Shown here in pieces: positions 9,357-21,383 of a stretch of DNA of 64,000 nucleotides. Positions within the stretch are counted from its first letter, which is position 1, and every line of letters starts with the position of its first letter. The notes under the pieces were generated by a model. It made no database searches, was not told where the DNA came from, and worked only from the letters and a program-made list of their open reading frames with translations. Position numbers and translations under genes: made by a program. The stretch is from Aphelocoma coerulescens (Eukaryota; Chordata; Aves; Passeriformes; Corvidae), in NCBI RefSeq assembly GCF_041296385.1, contig NW_027183581.1, positions 1 through 64,000 on the forward strand, written 5' to 3'.

Positions 9357-11187
9357 GGCTCTCCTGGGAGCCACGGGTCACAAAGCACCGTGGGCTCTGT
9401 GCAGCCCCGCTGTGTCACAATGGCCGCTGGCTTCCACGAGCCCCCGCAGTGTCCCAGTGGGCCCCGTGGCTTTAGGAGTGGGTGGCTGGGAGTTGGTGCC
9501 AGCGGCTGGGGGAGCAGCAGCAGGGACTGTGTGTGGACAGTGCCATGGCCACTTGTGTGGCCACTGGTGTCTCTGTGCCAGGCACAGCCGTGGTGTGTAA
9601 CACCGGCTCTGGGTCCTTTGGCTGTGCAGGTGGCAGTCACGGCCTGGAGCAGGGCTGCTCCCGGGGGACAGCCTGGGGCAGGAGGCTGCTGGAGATTCAT
9701 TCCCCACACTCCTTGTCATGAGGTGCTCAGAGTGATTGGAAAGGCTGTTGGCAGCAGGCAGTTCTCTGGGTTCAAGCTGTGGAGCTGTCAGCGGGAATGC
9801 AAAGGCCAAGCTGGTGAGCCTTTTGTCCTGGTGCCTTTAGTGTGTGAGCAGTCCCTGGTGCCGTTGTCTTTGGATCCTGAGTGTGGGAGAGGCAAGGCTT
9901 AGGATGGTGCGTAGAGCTGAGAAGGAAAGTGCCGAGAGCAGCGTGTGTGCTGCTGCTTTGAGGGGTGCAGTTGAAGTTGTAGGCAGCAAGAGCTTTCTCA
10001 GCTGGCCCTTTTGTGAGCTCTGCTTTTGCCAGATGACTTCCATCTTACCCTCTTACCATCTTAGCCTCTCATTTTTGCATATCCCAAACCCCCTTCCAAA
10101 CATCCAGCAGCTGCTTGTAAAGAAGAAGTCCTAGAACAAAAAGCCAGTGCTGCCTTTCATAGCCCCTTTGCTGTCTATGAAGTAGAGGAAAGAAGCTAGT
10201 GAGACGCACTTTCTTTCTCAACTCCATAGAGCGCATCCTTCTCTCAAGGTGGCAGAGTCCTTGGCGGAAGTGAAGCATCTGCAGCTGCAGTTCAGACTGA
10301 GAGATGTGCCAGGACAGGAAACATTTGCTGACCTTCCCTGTTCCCTGTGCAACATGATTCTCGCATCCCAGTCACTTTCACATACCTTCGGTATCCCTGA
10401 GTCCAAGCAGCTAAAGCTCACAGAGACAGAAGTGTCAGGAAGGAAAACGTTGCAAAAGCACCCCCTTCTCTTATCAGCATATAAATTGTGCACAACAGGC
10501 TGCGGCACCGAACCTTCCTTCTCAGATAGACATGCCATCACACTTTTCACTCTTGCAGCTCGGTTGAAAAGCTCCAGCAGCTGCTCCCGCAATAGCAAAA
10601 GGTTCTAGAAGTGAAAGCCAGTTTGGGGCTGCACCTTCTCCTTGCCGCATGTAAGCCACACCAAACTCCCTGATGCACTCTGTCCTCCCCTTCTCAAAGG
10701 AGTAGACGGTGGCATCAGGACACACCTGTGTCCCAGCAGCTGGGTGCCCAGCCGGGAGCAGGAGCAGGGCTGGGGCTGCTCCCAAAGTTGCCCCGCCCCA
10801 ATGCCAGAGCCGGACATATGCTGAGGGGGGGCTGGATCAGGCTTTATTGTCCAGCTGCATGCCAGGAGTGAGCACAAAATCTACCTGCATTCTCTGCAGC
10901 ATGCCATCCTGGAGCAGAGCCATTGCCAAAGGAAGCCGTGAGCCCGTGCCAAGCCAGTGCCGGAGTGGGATCCTAGCAGCACCTGTGGAAGCCGGGAGAG
11001 AGGAGCCCACCTGGAGCAGGTTCGTGCAGGATTAATCATCCCGTGGCTTCCCACCAGGGTCCTGTTGCTTCCAAAAGGCCCCACAGTGTCACTGTGGCCC
11101 CTCGGTTCCACCAGGTTCCATAGCGTCACTGTGGTGCCCAGGGTTCCGTCAGCTTCGCCAGCATCCCCACGGTCTGCAGAGCTCCCC

Positions 11188-11563
11188 GAGCTTCTGTGGT
11201 GTCACAGTGGAGGCAGGGTTGCATCAGGTTCCATAGCATCAGCACGGTCTCCAGGGCTCCCAGAGGTTCTGTGGTGTCACAGTGGAGGCAGGGTTGCATC
11301 AGGTTCCATAGCATCACCACAGTCTCCAGGGCTCCCTGAGCTTCTGTGGTGTCACAGTGGAGGCAGGGTTGCATCAGGTTCCATAGCATCAGCACGGTCT
11401 CCAGGGCTCCCAGAGGTTCTGTGGTGTCACAGAGGAGGCAGGGTTGCATCAGGTTCCATAGCATCACCACGGTCTCCAGGGCTCCAAGAGCTTCTGTGGT
11501 GTCACAGAGGAGGCAGGGTTGCATCAGGTTCAATAGCATCAGCACGGTCTCCAGGGCTCCCCT
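11188..11563. repeat. 75-bp minisatellite, 5 copies (monomer 5)
   Basis: Copy types 1, 2, 1, 4, 5. It lies 61 bp left of the LTR insertion. Confidence 0.95.
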
Positions 11564-11619
11564 GAGCTTCTGTGGTGGTGTCACAGAGGAGCCAGGCTTC
11601 CTTGTAGTTCCCCAGCATC

Positions 11620-11624
11620 ACAAA
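11620..11624. repeat. Target-site duplication, left side of LTR copy 2
   Basis: The acaaa directly before the LTR terminal TGT matches the acaaa at 12457-12461. Confidence 0.88.
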
Positions 11625-11732
11625 TGTCGAAATTGATGGCGATGATGGTGATGAGGGTGTGGGTTCGGTCGGGCCCGGCTGGAGATGGACGGCGACGAGA
11701 GATCTCTATAAGCAGGTCTTTGGAGCATGCAG

Positions 11733-11738
11733 TTTATT
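11733..11738 (-). promoter_or_regulatory. LTR polyadenylation signal (AATAAA, minus strand)
   Basis: The plus strand reads tttatt inside gcagtttattgcag, so the minus strand reads AATAAA. Its place, about 110 nt from the LTR 3' terminus, is usual for a retroviral R-region poly(A) signal and sets the element's orientation. Whether it still works in a solo LTR is unknown. Confidence 0.7.
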
Positions 11739-11930
11739 GCAGAGGGCGTGGGTACAGGGGCACTGCTTAGAGCTGCCAGCTGCAGCTCCAAGCAGGCCCA
11801 AGGTGTAAGAGAGGGAGAGAGAGTGAGCGAGAGAGCTAGAGCAAGAGGCTGAGAGCTAAGAGTGTAAAGAGCAAGAGAGACAAACTAAGAGGAGAGCTGA
11901 ATTAAGAGGAAGAAGAAGAGCAAGAGAGTT

Positions 11931-12040
11931 ACTAAGAGAGCTACTAAGAGGAGAAGAGCATTACTAAGAGAGCTACTAAGAGAGTTACTAAGAGCGTTAC
12001 TAAGAGGAGAAGAGCATTACTAAGAGGAGAGGAGTTAAGA
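11931..12040. repeat. Purine-rich actaagag microrepeat inside the LTR
   Basis: About eight imperfect copies of a 10-18 bp motif (ttactaagag, ctactaagag, with gagaagagcat spacers) give one strand that is almost all purine. The same stretch occurs at about 1-90 and 55111-55220. In LTR sense it is a pyrimidine-rich tract between U3 and the poly(A) signal. Confidence 0.75.
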
Positions 12041-12456
12041 GAGCGAGGAGCTTGTTACAATACAATAAATCATCTTCTGTAGTGAATATTCTAATTCTCA
12101 GTAGCCAATCTAATACAAGGTACAAATCCTATAGCATTTACATACAGCCTATAAGAGTTCTTACATTACCATAGAGTGTTACATTTTAACTTCTAAAAAC
12201 TACTCTTTGGACCCCTTCTGCTGAGCTAGTAGGGTCTGCTCTGACCCTTGGACCTGTCTGCAAGCAGAGGGTATTGTTCAATCAAGAGGGGATTACCTTC
12301 AGCCGGCTATACCATTGTTTTCCAGTTGTTCAGTAACTAAGACTCTATATCTCAAAGATGGCCTTCATTTCGATGTCGCTCACAGTTTTCATATTCCCAG
12401 AATCTTTTGTTAGGCAATCATATTTATAAGGCTTTCCTGTTTCATCTTCCCCAACA

Positions 12457-12461
12457 ACAAA
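12457..12461. repeat. Target-site duplication, right side of LTR copy 2
   Basis: The acaaa directly after the LTR terminal ACA; uninterrupted junctions carry a single acaaa here. Confidence 0.88.
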
Positions 12462-14654
12462 GGCTCTCCTGGGAGCCACGGGTCACAAAGCACCGTGGGC
12501 TCTGTGCAGCCCCGCTGTGTCACAATGGCCGCTGGCTTCCACGAGCCCCCGCAGTGTCCCAGTGGGCCCCGTGGCTTTAGGAGTGGGTGGCTGGGAGTTG
12601 GTGCCAGCGGCTGGGGGAGCAGCAGCAGGGACTGTGTGTGGACAGTGCCATGGCCACTTGTGTGGCCACTGGTGTCTCTGTGCCAGGCACAGCCGTGGTG
12701 TGTAACACCGGTTCTGGGTCCTTTGGCTGTGCAGGTGGCAGTCACGGCCTGGAGCAGGGCTGCTCCCGGGGGACAGCCTGGGGCAGGAGGCTGCTGGAGA
12801 TTCATTCCCCACACTCCTTGTCATGAGGTGCTCAGAGTGATTGGAAAGGCTGTTGGCAGCAGGCAGTTCTCTGGGTTCAAGCTGTGGAGCTGTCAGCGGG
12901 AATGCAAAGGCCAAGCTGGTGAGCCTTTTGTCCTGGTGCCTTTAGTGTGTGAGCAGTCTCTGGTGCCGTTGTCTTTGGATCCTGAGTGTGGGAGAGGCAA
13001 GGCTTAGGATGGTGCGTAGAGCTGAGAAGGAAAGTGCCGAGAGCAGCGTGTGTGCTGCTGCTTTGAGGGGTGCAGTTGAAGTTGTAGGCAGCAAGAGCTT
13101 TCTCAGCTGGCCCTTTTGTGAGCTCTGCTTTTGCCAGATGACTTCCATCTTACCCTCTTACCATCTTAGCCTCTCATTTTTGCATATCCCAAACCCCCTT
13201 CCAAACATCCAGCAGCTGCTTGTAAAGAAGAAGTCCTAGAACAAAAAGCCAGTGCTGCCTTTCATAGCCCCTTTGCTGTCTATGAAGTAGAGGAAAGAAG
13301 CTAGTGAGACGCACTTTCTTTCTCAACTCCATAGAGCGCATCCTTCTCTCAAGGTGGCAGAGTCCTTGGCGGAAGTGAAGCATCTGCAGCTGCAGTTCAG
13401 ACTGAGAGATGTGCCAGGACAGGAAACATTTGCTGACCTTCCCTGTTCCCTGTGCAACATGATTCTCGCATCCCAGTCACTTTCACATACCTTCGGTATC
13501 CCTGAGTCCAAGCAGCTAAAGCTCACAGAGACAGAAGTGTCAGGAAGGAAAACGTTGCAAAAGCACCCCCTTCTCTTATCAGCATATAAATTGTGCACAA
13601 CAGGCTGCGGCACCGAACCTTCCTTCTCAGATAGACATGCCATCACACTTTTCACTCTTGCAGCTCGGTTGAAAAGCTCCAGCAGCTGCTCCCGCAATAG
13701 CAAAAGGTTCTAGAAGTGAAAGCCAGTTTGGGGCTGCACCTTCTCCTTGCCGCATGTAAGCCACACCAAACTCCCTGATGCACTCTGTCCTCCCCTTCTC
13801 AAAGGAGTAGACGGTGGCATCAGGACACACCTGTGTCCCAGCAGCTGGGTGCCCAGCCGGGAGCAGGAGCAGGGCTGGGGCTGCTCCCAAAGTTGCCCCG
13901 CCCCAATGCCAGAGCCGGACATATGCTGAGGGGGGGCTGGATCAGGCTTTATTGTCCAGCTGCATGCCAGGAGTGAGCACAAAATCTACCTGCATTCTCT
14001 GCAGCATGCCATCCTGGAGCAGAGCCATTGCCAAAGGAAGCCGTGAGCCCGTGCCAAGCCAGTGCCGGAGTGGGATCCTAGCAGCACCTGTGGAAGCCGG
14101 GAGAGAGGAGCCCACCTGGAGCAGGTTCGTGCAGGATTAATCATCCCGTGGCTTCCCACCAGGGTCCTGTTGCTTCCAAAAGGCCCCACAGTGTCACTGT
14201 GGCCCCTCGGTTCCACCAGGTTCCATAGCGTCACTGTGGTGCCCAGGGTTCCGTCAGCTTCGCCAGCATCCCCACGGTCTGCAGAGCTCCCCGAGCTTCT
14301 GTGGTGTCACAGTGGAGGCAGGGTTGCATCAGGTTCCATAGCATCAGCACGGTCTCCAGGGCTCCCAGAGGTTCTGTGGTGTCACAGTGGAGGCAGGGTT
14401 GCATCAGGTTCCATAGCATCACCACAGTCTCCAGGGCTCCCTGAGCTTCTGTGGTGTCACAGTGGAGGCAGGGTTGCATCAGGTTCCATAGCATCAGCAC
14501 GGTCTCCAGGGCTCCCAGAGGTTCTGTGGTGTCACAGAGGAGGCAGGGTTGCATCAGGTTCCATAGCATCAGCACGGTCTCCAGGGCTCCCCTGAGCTTC
14601 TGTGGTGGTGTCACAGAGGAGCCAGGCTTCCTTGTAGTTCCCCAGCATCACAAA
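12462..14654. repeat. Monomer 6 (2193 bp, 4-copy minisatellite), right neighbour of LTR 2
   Basis: Has the LTR-adjacent markers (T at 12712 and T at 12959), as in units 1 and 25. It has aacatg, unlike unit 1. Confidence 0.95.
14293..14593. repeat. 75-bp minisatellite, 4 copies (monomer 6)
   Basis: Copy types 1, 2, 1, 3. Confidence 0.95.
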
Positions 14655-16847
14655 GGCTCTCCTGGGAGCCACGGGTCACAAAGCACCGTGGGCTCTGTGC
14701 AGCCCCGCTGTGTCACAATGGCCGCTGGCTTCCACGAGCCCCCGCAGTGTCCCAGTGGGCCCCGTAGCTTTAGGAGTGGGTGGCTGGGAGTTGGTGCCAG
14801 CGGCTGGGGGAGCAGCAGCAGGGACTGTGTGTGGACAGTGCCATGGCCACTTGTGTGGCCACTGGTGTCTCTGTGCCAGGCACAGCCGTGGTGTGTAACA
14901 CCGGCTCTGGGTCCTTTGGCTGTGCAGGTGGCAGTCACGGCCTGGAGCAGGGCTGCTCCCGGGGGACAGCCTGGGGCAGGAGGCTGCTGGAGATTCATTC
15001 CCCACACTCCTTGTCATGAGGTGCTCAGAGTGATTGGAAAGGCTGTTGGCAGCAGGCAGTTCTCTGGGTTCAAGCTGTGGAGCTGTCAGCGGGAATGCAA
15101 AGGCCAAGCTGGTGAGCCTTTTGTCCTGGTGCCTTTAGTGTGTGAGCAGTCCCTGGTGCCGTTGTCTTTGGATCCTGAGTGTGGGAGAGGCAAGGCTTAG
15201 GATGGTGCGTAGAGCTGAGAAGGAAAGTGCCGAGAGCAGCGTGTGTGCTGCTGCTTTGAGGGGTGCAGTTGAAGTTGTAGGCAGCAAGAGCTTTCTCAGC
15301 TGGCCCTTTTGTGAGCTCTGCTTTTGCCAGATGACTTCCATCTTACCCTCTTACCATCTTAGCCTCTCATTTTTGCATATCCCAAACCCCCTTCCAAACA
15401 TCCAGCAGCTGCTTGTAAAGAAGAAGTCCTAGAACAAAAAGCCAGTGCTGCCTTTCATAGCCCCTTTGCTGTCTATGAAGTAGAGGAAAGAAGCTAGTGA
15501 GACGCACTTTCTTTCTCAACTCCATAGAGCGCATCCTTCTCTCAAGGTGGCAGAGTCCTTGGCGGAAGTGAAGCATCTGCAGCTGCAGTTCAGACTGAGA
15601 GATGTGCCAGGACAGGAAACATTTGCTGACCTTCCCTGTTCCCTGTGCAACATGATTCTCGCATCCCAGTCACTTTCACATACCTTCGGTATCCCTGAGT
15701 CCAAGCAGCTAAAGCTCACAGAGACAGAAGTGTCAGGAAGGAAAACGTTGCAAAAGCACCCCCTTCTCTTATCAGCATATAAATTGTGCACAACAGGCTG
15801 CGGCACCGAACCTTCCTTCTCAGATAGACATGCCATCACACTTTTCACTCTTGCAGCTCGGTTGAAAAGCTCCAGCAGCTGCTCCCGCAATAGCAAAAGG
15901 TTCTAGAAGTGAAAGCCAGTTTGGGGCTGCACCTTCTCCTTGCCGCATGTAAGCCACACCAAACTCCCTGATGCACTCTGTCCTCCCCTTCTCAAAGGAG
16001 TAGACGGTGGCATCAGGACACACCTGTGTCCCAGCAGCTGGGTGCCCAGCCGGGAGCAGGAGCAGGGCTGGGGCTGCTCCCAAAGTTGCCCCGCCCCAAT
16101 GCCAGAGCCGGACATATGCTGAGGGGGGGCTGGATCAGGCTTTATTGTCCAGCTGCATGCCAGGAGTGAGCACAAAATCTACCTGCATTCTCTGCAGCAT
16201 GCCATCCTGGAGCAGAGCCATTGCCAAAGGAAGCCGTGAGCCCGTGCCAAGCCAGTGCCGGAGTGGGATCCTAGCAGCACCTGTGGAAGCCGGGAGAGAG
16301 GAGCCCACCTGGAGCAGGTTCGTGCAGGATTAATCATCCCGTGGCTTTCCACCAGGGTCCTGTTGCTTCCAAAAGGCCCCACAGTGTCACTGTGGCCCCT
16401 CGGTTCCACCAGGTTCCATAGCGTCACTGTGGTGCCCAGGGTTCCGTCAGCTTCGCCAGCATCCCCACGGTCTGCAGAGCTCCCCGAGCTTCTGTGGTGT
16501 CACAGTGGAGGCAGGGTTGCATCAGGTTCCATAGCATCAGCACGGTCTCCAGGGCTCCCAGAGGTTCTGTGGTGTCACAGTGGAGGCAGGGTTGCATCAG
16601 GTTCCATAGCATCACCACAGTCTCCAGGGCTCCCTGAGCTTCTGTGGTGTCACAGTGGAGGCAGGGTTGCATCAGGTTCCATAGCATCAGCACGGTCTCC
16701 AGGGCTCCCAGAGGTTCTGTGGTGTCACAGAGGAGGCAGGGTTGCATCAGGTTCCATAGCATCAGCACGGTCTCCAGGGCTCCCCTGAGCTTCTGTGGTG
16801 GTGTCACAGAGGAGCCAGGCTTCCTTGTAGTTCCCCAGCATCACAAA
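14655..16847. repeat. Monomer 7 (2193 bp, 4-copy minisatellite)
   Basis: Has gtagcttt and ctttccacc, matching units 2 and 26. Confidence 0.95.
16486..16786. repeat. 75-bp minisatellite, 4 copies (monomer 7)
   Basis: Copy types 1, 2, 1, 3. Confidence 0.95.
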
Positions 16848-19115
16848 GGCTCTCCTGGGAGCCACGGGTCACAAAGCACCGTGGGCTCTGTGCAGCCCCG
16901 CTGTGTCACAATGGCCGCTGGCTTCCACGAGCCCCCGCAGTGTCCCAGTGGGCCCCGTAGCTTTAGGAGTGGGTGGCTGGGAGTTGGTGCCAGCGGCTGG
17001 GGGAGCAGCAGCAGGGACTGTGTGTGGACAGTGCCATGGCCACTTGTGTGGCCACTGGTGTCTCTGTGCCAGGCACAGCCGTGGTGTGTAACACCGGCTC
17101 TGGGTCCTTTGGCTGTGCAGGTGGCAGTCACGGCCTGGAGCAGGGCTGCTCCCGGGGGACAGCCTGGGGCAGGAGGCTGCTGGAGATTCATTCCCCACAC
17201 TCCTTGTCATGAGGTGCTCAGAGTGATTGGAAAGGCTGTTGGCAGCAGGCAGTTCTCTGGGTTCAAGCTGTGGAGCTGTCAGCGGGAATGCAAAGGCCAA
17301 GCTGGTGAGCCTTTTGTCCTGGTGCCTTTAGTGTGTGAGCAGTCCCTGGTGCCGTTGTCTTTGGATCCTGAGTGTGGGAGAGGCAAGGCTTAGGATGGTG
17401 CGTAGAGCTGAGAAGGAAAGTGCCGAGAGCAGCGTGTGTGCTGCTGCTTTGAGGGGTGCAGTTGAAGTTGTAGGCAGCAAGAGCTTTCTCAGCTGGCCCT
17501 TTTGTGAGCTCTGCTTTTGCCAGATGACTTCCATCTTACCCTCTTACCATCTTAGCCTCTCATTTTTGCATATCCCAAACCCCCTTCCAAACATCCAGCA
17601 GCTGCTTGTAAAGAAGAAGTCCTAGAACAAAAAGCCAGTGCTGCCTTTCATAGCCCCTTTGCTGTCTATGAAGTAGAGGAAAGAAGCTAGTGAGACGCAC
17701 TTTCTTTCTCAACTCCATAGAGCGCATCCTTCTCTCAAGGTGGCAGAGTCCTTGGCGGAAGTGAAGCATCTGCAGCTGCAGTTCAGACTGAGAGATGTGC
17801 CAGGACAGGAAACATTTGCTGACCTTCCCTGTTCCCTGTGCAACATGATTCTCGCATCCCAGTCACTTTCACATACCTTCGGTATCCCTGAGTCCAAGCA
17901 GCTAAAGCTCACAGAGACAGAAGTGTCAGGAAGGAAAACGTTGCAAAAGCACCCCCTTCTCTTATCAGCATATAAATTGTGCACAACAGGCTGCGGCACC
18001 GAACCTTCCTTCTCAGATAGACATGCCATCACACTTTTCACTCTTGCAGCTCGGTTGAAAAGCTCCAGCAGCTGCTCCCGCAATAGCAAAAGGTTCTAGA
18101 AGTGAAAGCCAGTTTGGGGCTGCACCTTCTCCTTGCCGCATGTAAGCCACACCAAACTCCCTGATGCACTCTGTCCTCCCCTTCTCAAAGGAGTAGACGG
18201 TGGCATCAGGACACACCTGTGTCCCAGCAGCTGGGTGCCCAGCTGGGAGCAGGAGCAGGGCTGGGGCTGCTCCCAAAGTTGCCCCGCCCCAATGCCAGAG
18301 CCGGACATATGCTGAGGGGGGGCTGGATCAGGCTTTATTGTCCAGCTGCATGCCAGGAGTGAGCACAAAATCTACCTGCATTCTCTGCAGCATGCCATCC
18401 TGGAGCAGAGCCATTGCCAAAGGAAGCCGTCAGCCCGTGCCAAGCCAGTGCCGGAGTGGGATCCTAGCAGCACCTGTGGAAGCCGGGAGAGAGGAGCCCA
18501 CCTGGAGCAGGTTCGTGCAGGATTAATCATCCCGTGGCTTCCCACCAGGGTCCTGTTGCTTCCAAAAGGCCCCACAGTGTCACTGTGGCCCCTCGGTTCC
18601 ACCAGGTTCCATAGCGTCACTGTGGTGCCCAGGGTTCCGTCAGCTTCGCCAGCATCCCCACGGTCTGCAGAGCTCCCCGAGCTTCTGTGGTGTCACAGTG
18701 GAGGCAGGGTTGCATCAGGTTCCATAGCATCAGCACGGTCTCCAGGGCTCCCAGAGGTTCTGTGGTGTCACAGTGGAGGCAGGGTTGCATCAGGTTCCAT
18801 AGCATCACCACAGTCTCCAGGGCTCCCTGAGCTTCTGTGGTGTCACAGTGGAGGCAGGGTTGCATCAGGTTCCATAGCATCAGCACGGTCTCCAGGGCTC
18901 CCTGAGCTTCTGTGGTGTCACAGTGGAGGCAGGGTTGCATCAGGTTCCATAGCATCAGCACGGTCTCCAGGGCTCCAAGAGCTTCTGTGGTGTCACAGAG
19001 GAGGCAGGGTTGCATCAGGTTCAATAGCATCAGCACGGTCTCCAGGGCTCCCCTGAGCTTCTGTGGTGGTGTCACAGAGGAGCCAGGCTTCCTTGTAGTT
19101 CCATAGCATCACAAA
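16848..19115. repeat. Monomer 8 (2268 bp, 5-copy minisatellite)
   Basis: Starts like units 3 and 27 (gtagcttt, cagctggg) but then has C at 18431 (gccgtcagcc), shared with units 16, 18 and 21. Its minisatellite fourth copy is of the first-copy type. It also has a private two-base change at 19103-19104 (ttccatagcatc for ttccccagcatc). It looks like a mosaic of two monomer lineages. Confidence 0.95.
18679..19054. repeat. 75-bp minisatellite, 5 copies (monomer 8)
   Basis: Copy types 1, 2, 1, 1, 5. It is the only array where the fourth copy is a plain type 1, as if a single copy had been duplicated. Confidence 0.95.
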
Positions 19116-21383
19116 GGCTCTCCTGGGAGCCACGGGTCACAAAGCACCGTGGGCTCTGTGCAGCCCCGCTGTGTCACAATGGCCGCTGGCTTCCACGAGC
19201 CCCCGCAGTGTCCCAGTGGGCCCCGTGGCTTTAGGAGTGGGTGGCTGTGAGTTGGTGCCAGCGGCTGGGGGAGCAGCAGCAGGGACTGTGTGTGGACAGT
19301 GCCATGGCCACTTGTGTGGCCACTGGTGTCTCTGTGCCAGGCACAGCCGTGGTGTGTAACACCAGCTCTGGGTCCTTTGGCTGTGCAGGTGGCAGTCACG
19401 GCCTGGAGCAGGGCTGCTCCCGGGGGACAGCCTGGGGCAGGAGGCTGCTGGAGATTCATTCCCCACACTCCTTGTCATGAGGTGCTCAGAGTGATTGGAA
19501 AGGCTGTTGGCAGCAGGCAGTTCTCTGGGTTCAAGCTGTGGAGCTGTCAGCGGGAATGCAAAGGCCAAGCTGGTGAGCCTTTTGTCCTGGTGCCTTTAGT
19601 GTGTGAGCAGTCCCTGGTGCCGTTGTCTTTGGATCCTGAGTGTGGGAGAGGCAAGGCTTAGGATGGTGCGTAGAGCTGAGAAGGAAAGTGCCGAGAGCAG
19701 CGTGTGTGCTGCTGCTTTGAGGGGTGCAGTTGAAGTTGTAGGCAGCAAGAGCTTTCTCAGCTGGCCCTTTTGTGAGCTCTGCTTTTGCCAGATGACTTCC
19801 ATCTTACCCTCTTACCATCTTAGCCTCTCATTTTTGCATATCCCAAACCCCCTTCCAAACATCCAGCAGCTGCTTGTAAAGAAGAAGTCCTAGAACAAAA
19901 AGCCAGTGCTGCCTTTCATAGCCCCTTTGCTGTCTATGAAGTAGAGGAAAGAAGCTAGTGAGACGCACTTTCTTTCTCAACTCCATAGAGCGCATCCTTC
20001 TCTCAAGGTGGCAGAGTCCTTGGCGGAAGTGAAGCATCTGCAGCTGCAGTTCAGACTGAGAGATGTGCCAGGACAGGAAACATTTGCTGACCTTCCCTGT
20101 TCCCTGTGCAACATGATTCTCGCATCCCAGTCACTTTCACATACCTTCGGTATCCCTGAGTCCAAGCAGCTAAAGCTCACAGAGACAGAAGTGTCAGGAA
20201 GGAAAACGTTGCAAAAGCACCCCCTTCTCTTATCAGCATATAAATTGTGCACAACAGGCTGCGGCACCGAACCTTCCTTCTCAGATAGACATGCCATCAC
20301 ACTTTTCACTCTTGCAGCTCGGTTGAAAAGCTCCAGCAGCTGCTCCCGCAATAGCAAAAGGTTCTAGAAGTGAAAGCCAGTTTGGGGCTGCACCTTCTCC
20401 TTGCCGCATGTAAGCCACACCAAACTCCCTGATGCACTCTGTCCTCCCCTTCTCAAAGGAGTAGACGGTGGCATCAGGACACACCTGTGTCCCAGCAGCT
20501 GGGTGCCCAGCCGGGAGCAGGAGCAGGGCTGGGGCTGCTCCCAAAGTTGCCCCGCCCCAATGCCAGAGCCGGACATATGCTGAGGGGGGGCTGGATCAGG
20601 CTTTATTGTCCAGCTGCATGCCAGGAGTGAGCACAAAATCTACCTGCATTCTCTGCAGCATGCCATCCTGGAGCAGAGCCATTGCCAAAGGAAGCCGTGA
20701 GCCCGTGCCAAGCCAGTGCCGGAGTGGGATCCTAGCAGCACCTGTGGAAGCCGGGAGAGAGGAGCCCACCTGGAGCAGGTTCGTGCAGGATTAATCATCC
20801 CGTGGCTTCCCACCAGGGTCCTGTTGCTTCCAAAAGGCCCCACAGTGTCACTGTGGCCCCTCGGTTCCACCAGGTTCCATAGCGTCACTGTGGTGCCCAG
20901 GGTTCCGTCAGCTTCGCCAGCATCCCCACGGTCTGCAGAGCTCCCCGAGCTTCTGTGGTGTCACAGTGGAGGCAGGGTTGCATCAGGTTCCATAGCATCA
21001 GCACGGTCTCCAGGGCTCCCAGAGGTTCTGTGGTGTCACAGTGGAGGCAGGGTTGCATCAGGTTCCATAGCATCACCACAGTCTCCAGGGCTCCCTGAGC
21101 TTCTGTGGTGTCACAGTGGAGGCAGGGTTGCATCAGGTTCCATAGCATCAGCACGGTCTCCAGGGCTCCCAGAGGTTCTGTGGTGTCACAGAGGAGGCAG
21201 GGTTGCATCAGGTTCCATAGCATCACCACGGTCTCCAGGGCTCCAAGAGCTTCTGTGGTGTCACAGAGGAGGCAGGGTTGCATCAGGTTCAATAGCATCA
21301 GCACGGTCTCCAGGGCTCCCCTGAGCTTCTGTGGTGGTGTCACAGAGGAGCCAGGCTTCCTTGTAGTTCCCCAGCATCACAAA
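19116..21383. repeat. Monomer 9 (2268 bp, 5-copy minisatellite)
   Basis: Carries two private substitutions close together, T at 19248 (gctgtga) and A at 19364 (accagctc). The rest is the common type. Confidence 0.95.
20947..21322. repeat. 75-bp minisatellite, 5 copies (monomer 9)
   Basis: Copy types 1, 2, 1, 4, 5. Confidence 0.95.

Larger units (their letters stand above)
9357..11624. repeat. Monomer 5 (2268 bp, 5-copy minisatellite), left neighbour of LTR 2
   Basis: Has gtggcttt, cagccggg, aacatg and gttgcaaa, the most common marker set. It runs directly into the left target duplication. Its counterpart left of LTR 3 is unit 24, and the two match at all markers I checked. Confidence 0.95.
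510..12456. repeat. Higher-order repeat block A1: five monomers ending in an LTR
   Basis: Units 1-5 plus the LTR on their right. With the target duplication, the LTR-to-LTR period is 11,952 bp. Minisatellite copy numbers run 4,4,4,5,5. Unit 1 has T at 760 and T at 1007 where ordinary units have C. Units 2 and 3 have gtagcttt in place of gtggcttt. Unit 2 has ctttccacc in place of cttcccacc. Units 3 and 4 have cagctggg in place of cagccggg. The same ordered set starts right of the other two LTRs, at least through the third monomer. Confidence 0.85.
11625..12456 (-). mobile_element. Solo LTR of an endogenous retrovirus, copy 2 (complete, 832 bp)
   Basis: The element interrupts an otherwise continuous monomer junction. 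It starts tgtcgaaatt and ends ccaaca, so it has the TG...CA termini of retroviral LTRs (TGT...ACA inverted ends). It is flanked by acaaa on both sides, and removing LTR plus one acaaa restores the ordinary junction. The minus strand is the sense strand, because AATAAA occurs there 109-114 nt before the 3' terminus, as expected near the R/U5 border. No primer-binding site, polypurine tract or gag/pol/env sequence adjoins it, so it is a solo LTR left by LTR-LTR recombination. A 5-bp duplication fits ERVL-like or some gammaretrovirus-like elements better than 6-bp ERVK types, but I cannot name the family. A purine-rich segment (about 11805-12040) contains several imperfect actaagag repeats. I see no clear TATA box at a convincing distance upstream of the AATAAA. 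Confidence 0.92.
12462..19115. repeat. Higher-order repeat block A2: three monomers matching units 1-3
   Basis: Units 6-8, right of LTR copy 2, repeat the ordered diagnostic variants of units 1-3. The match weakens in unit 8, whose minisatellite has 5 copies where unit 3 has 4, and in unit 9, which lacks the cagctggg variant of unit 4. The right limit of homology is therefore within or just after unit 8. Confidence 0.8.

Noticed and set aside
11625..12456. Full-length provirus or LTR retrotransposon with coding regions
   Set aside because: Only one LTR lies between the two target duplications, with no internal sequence, so it is a solo LTR.
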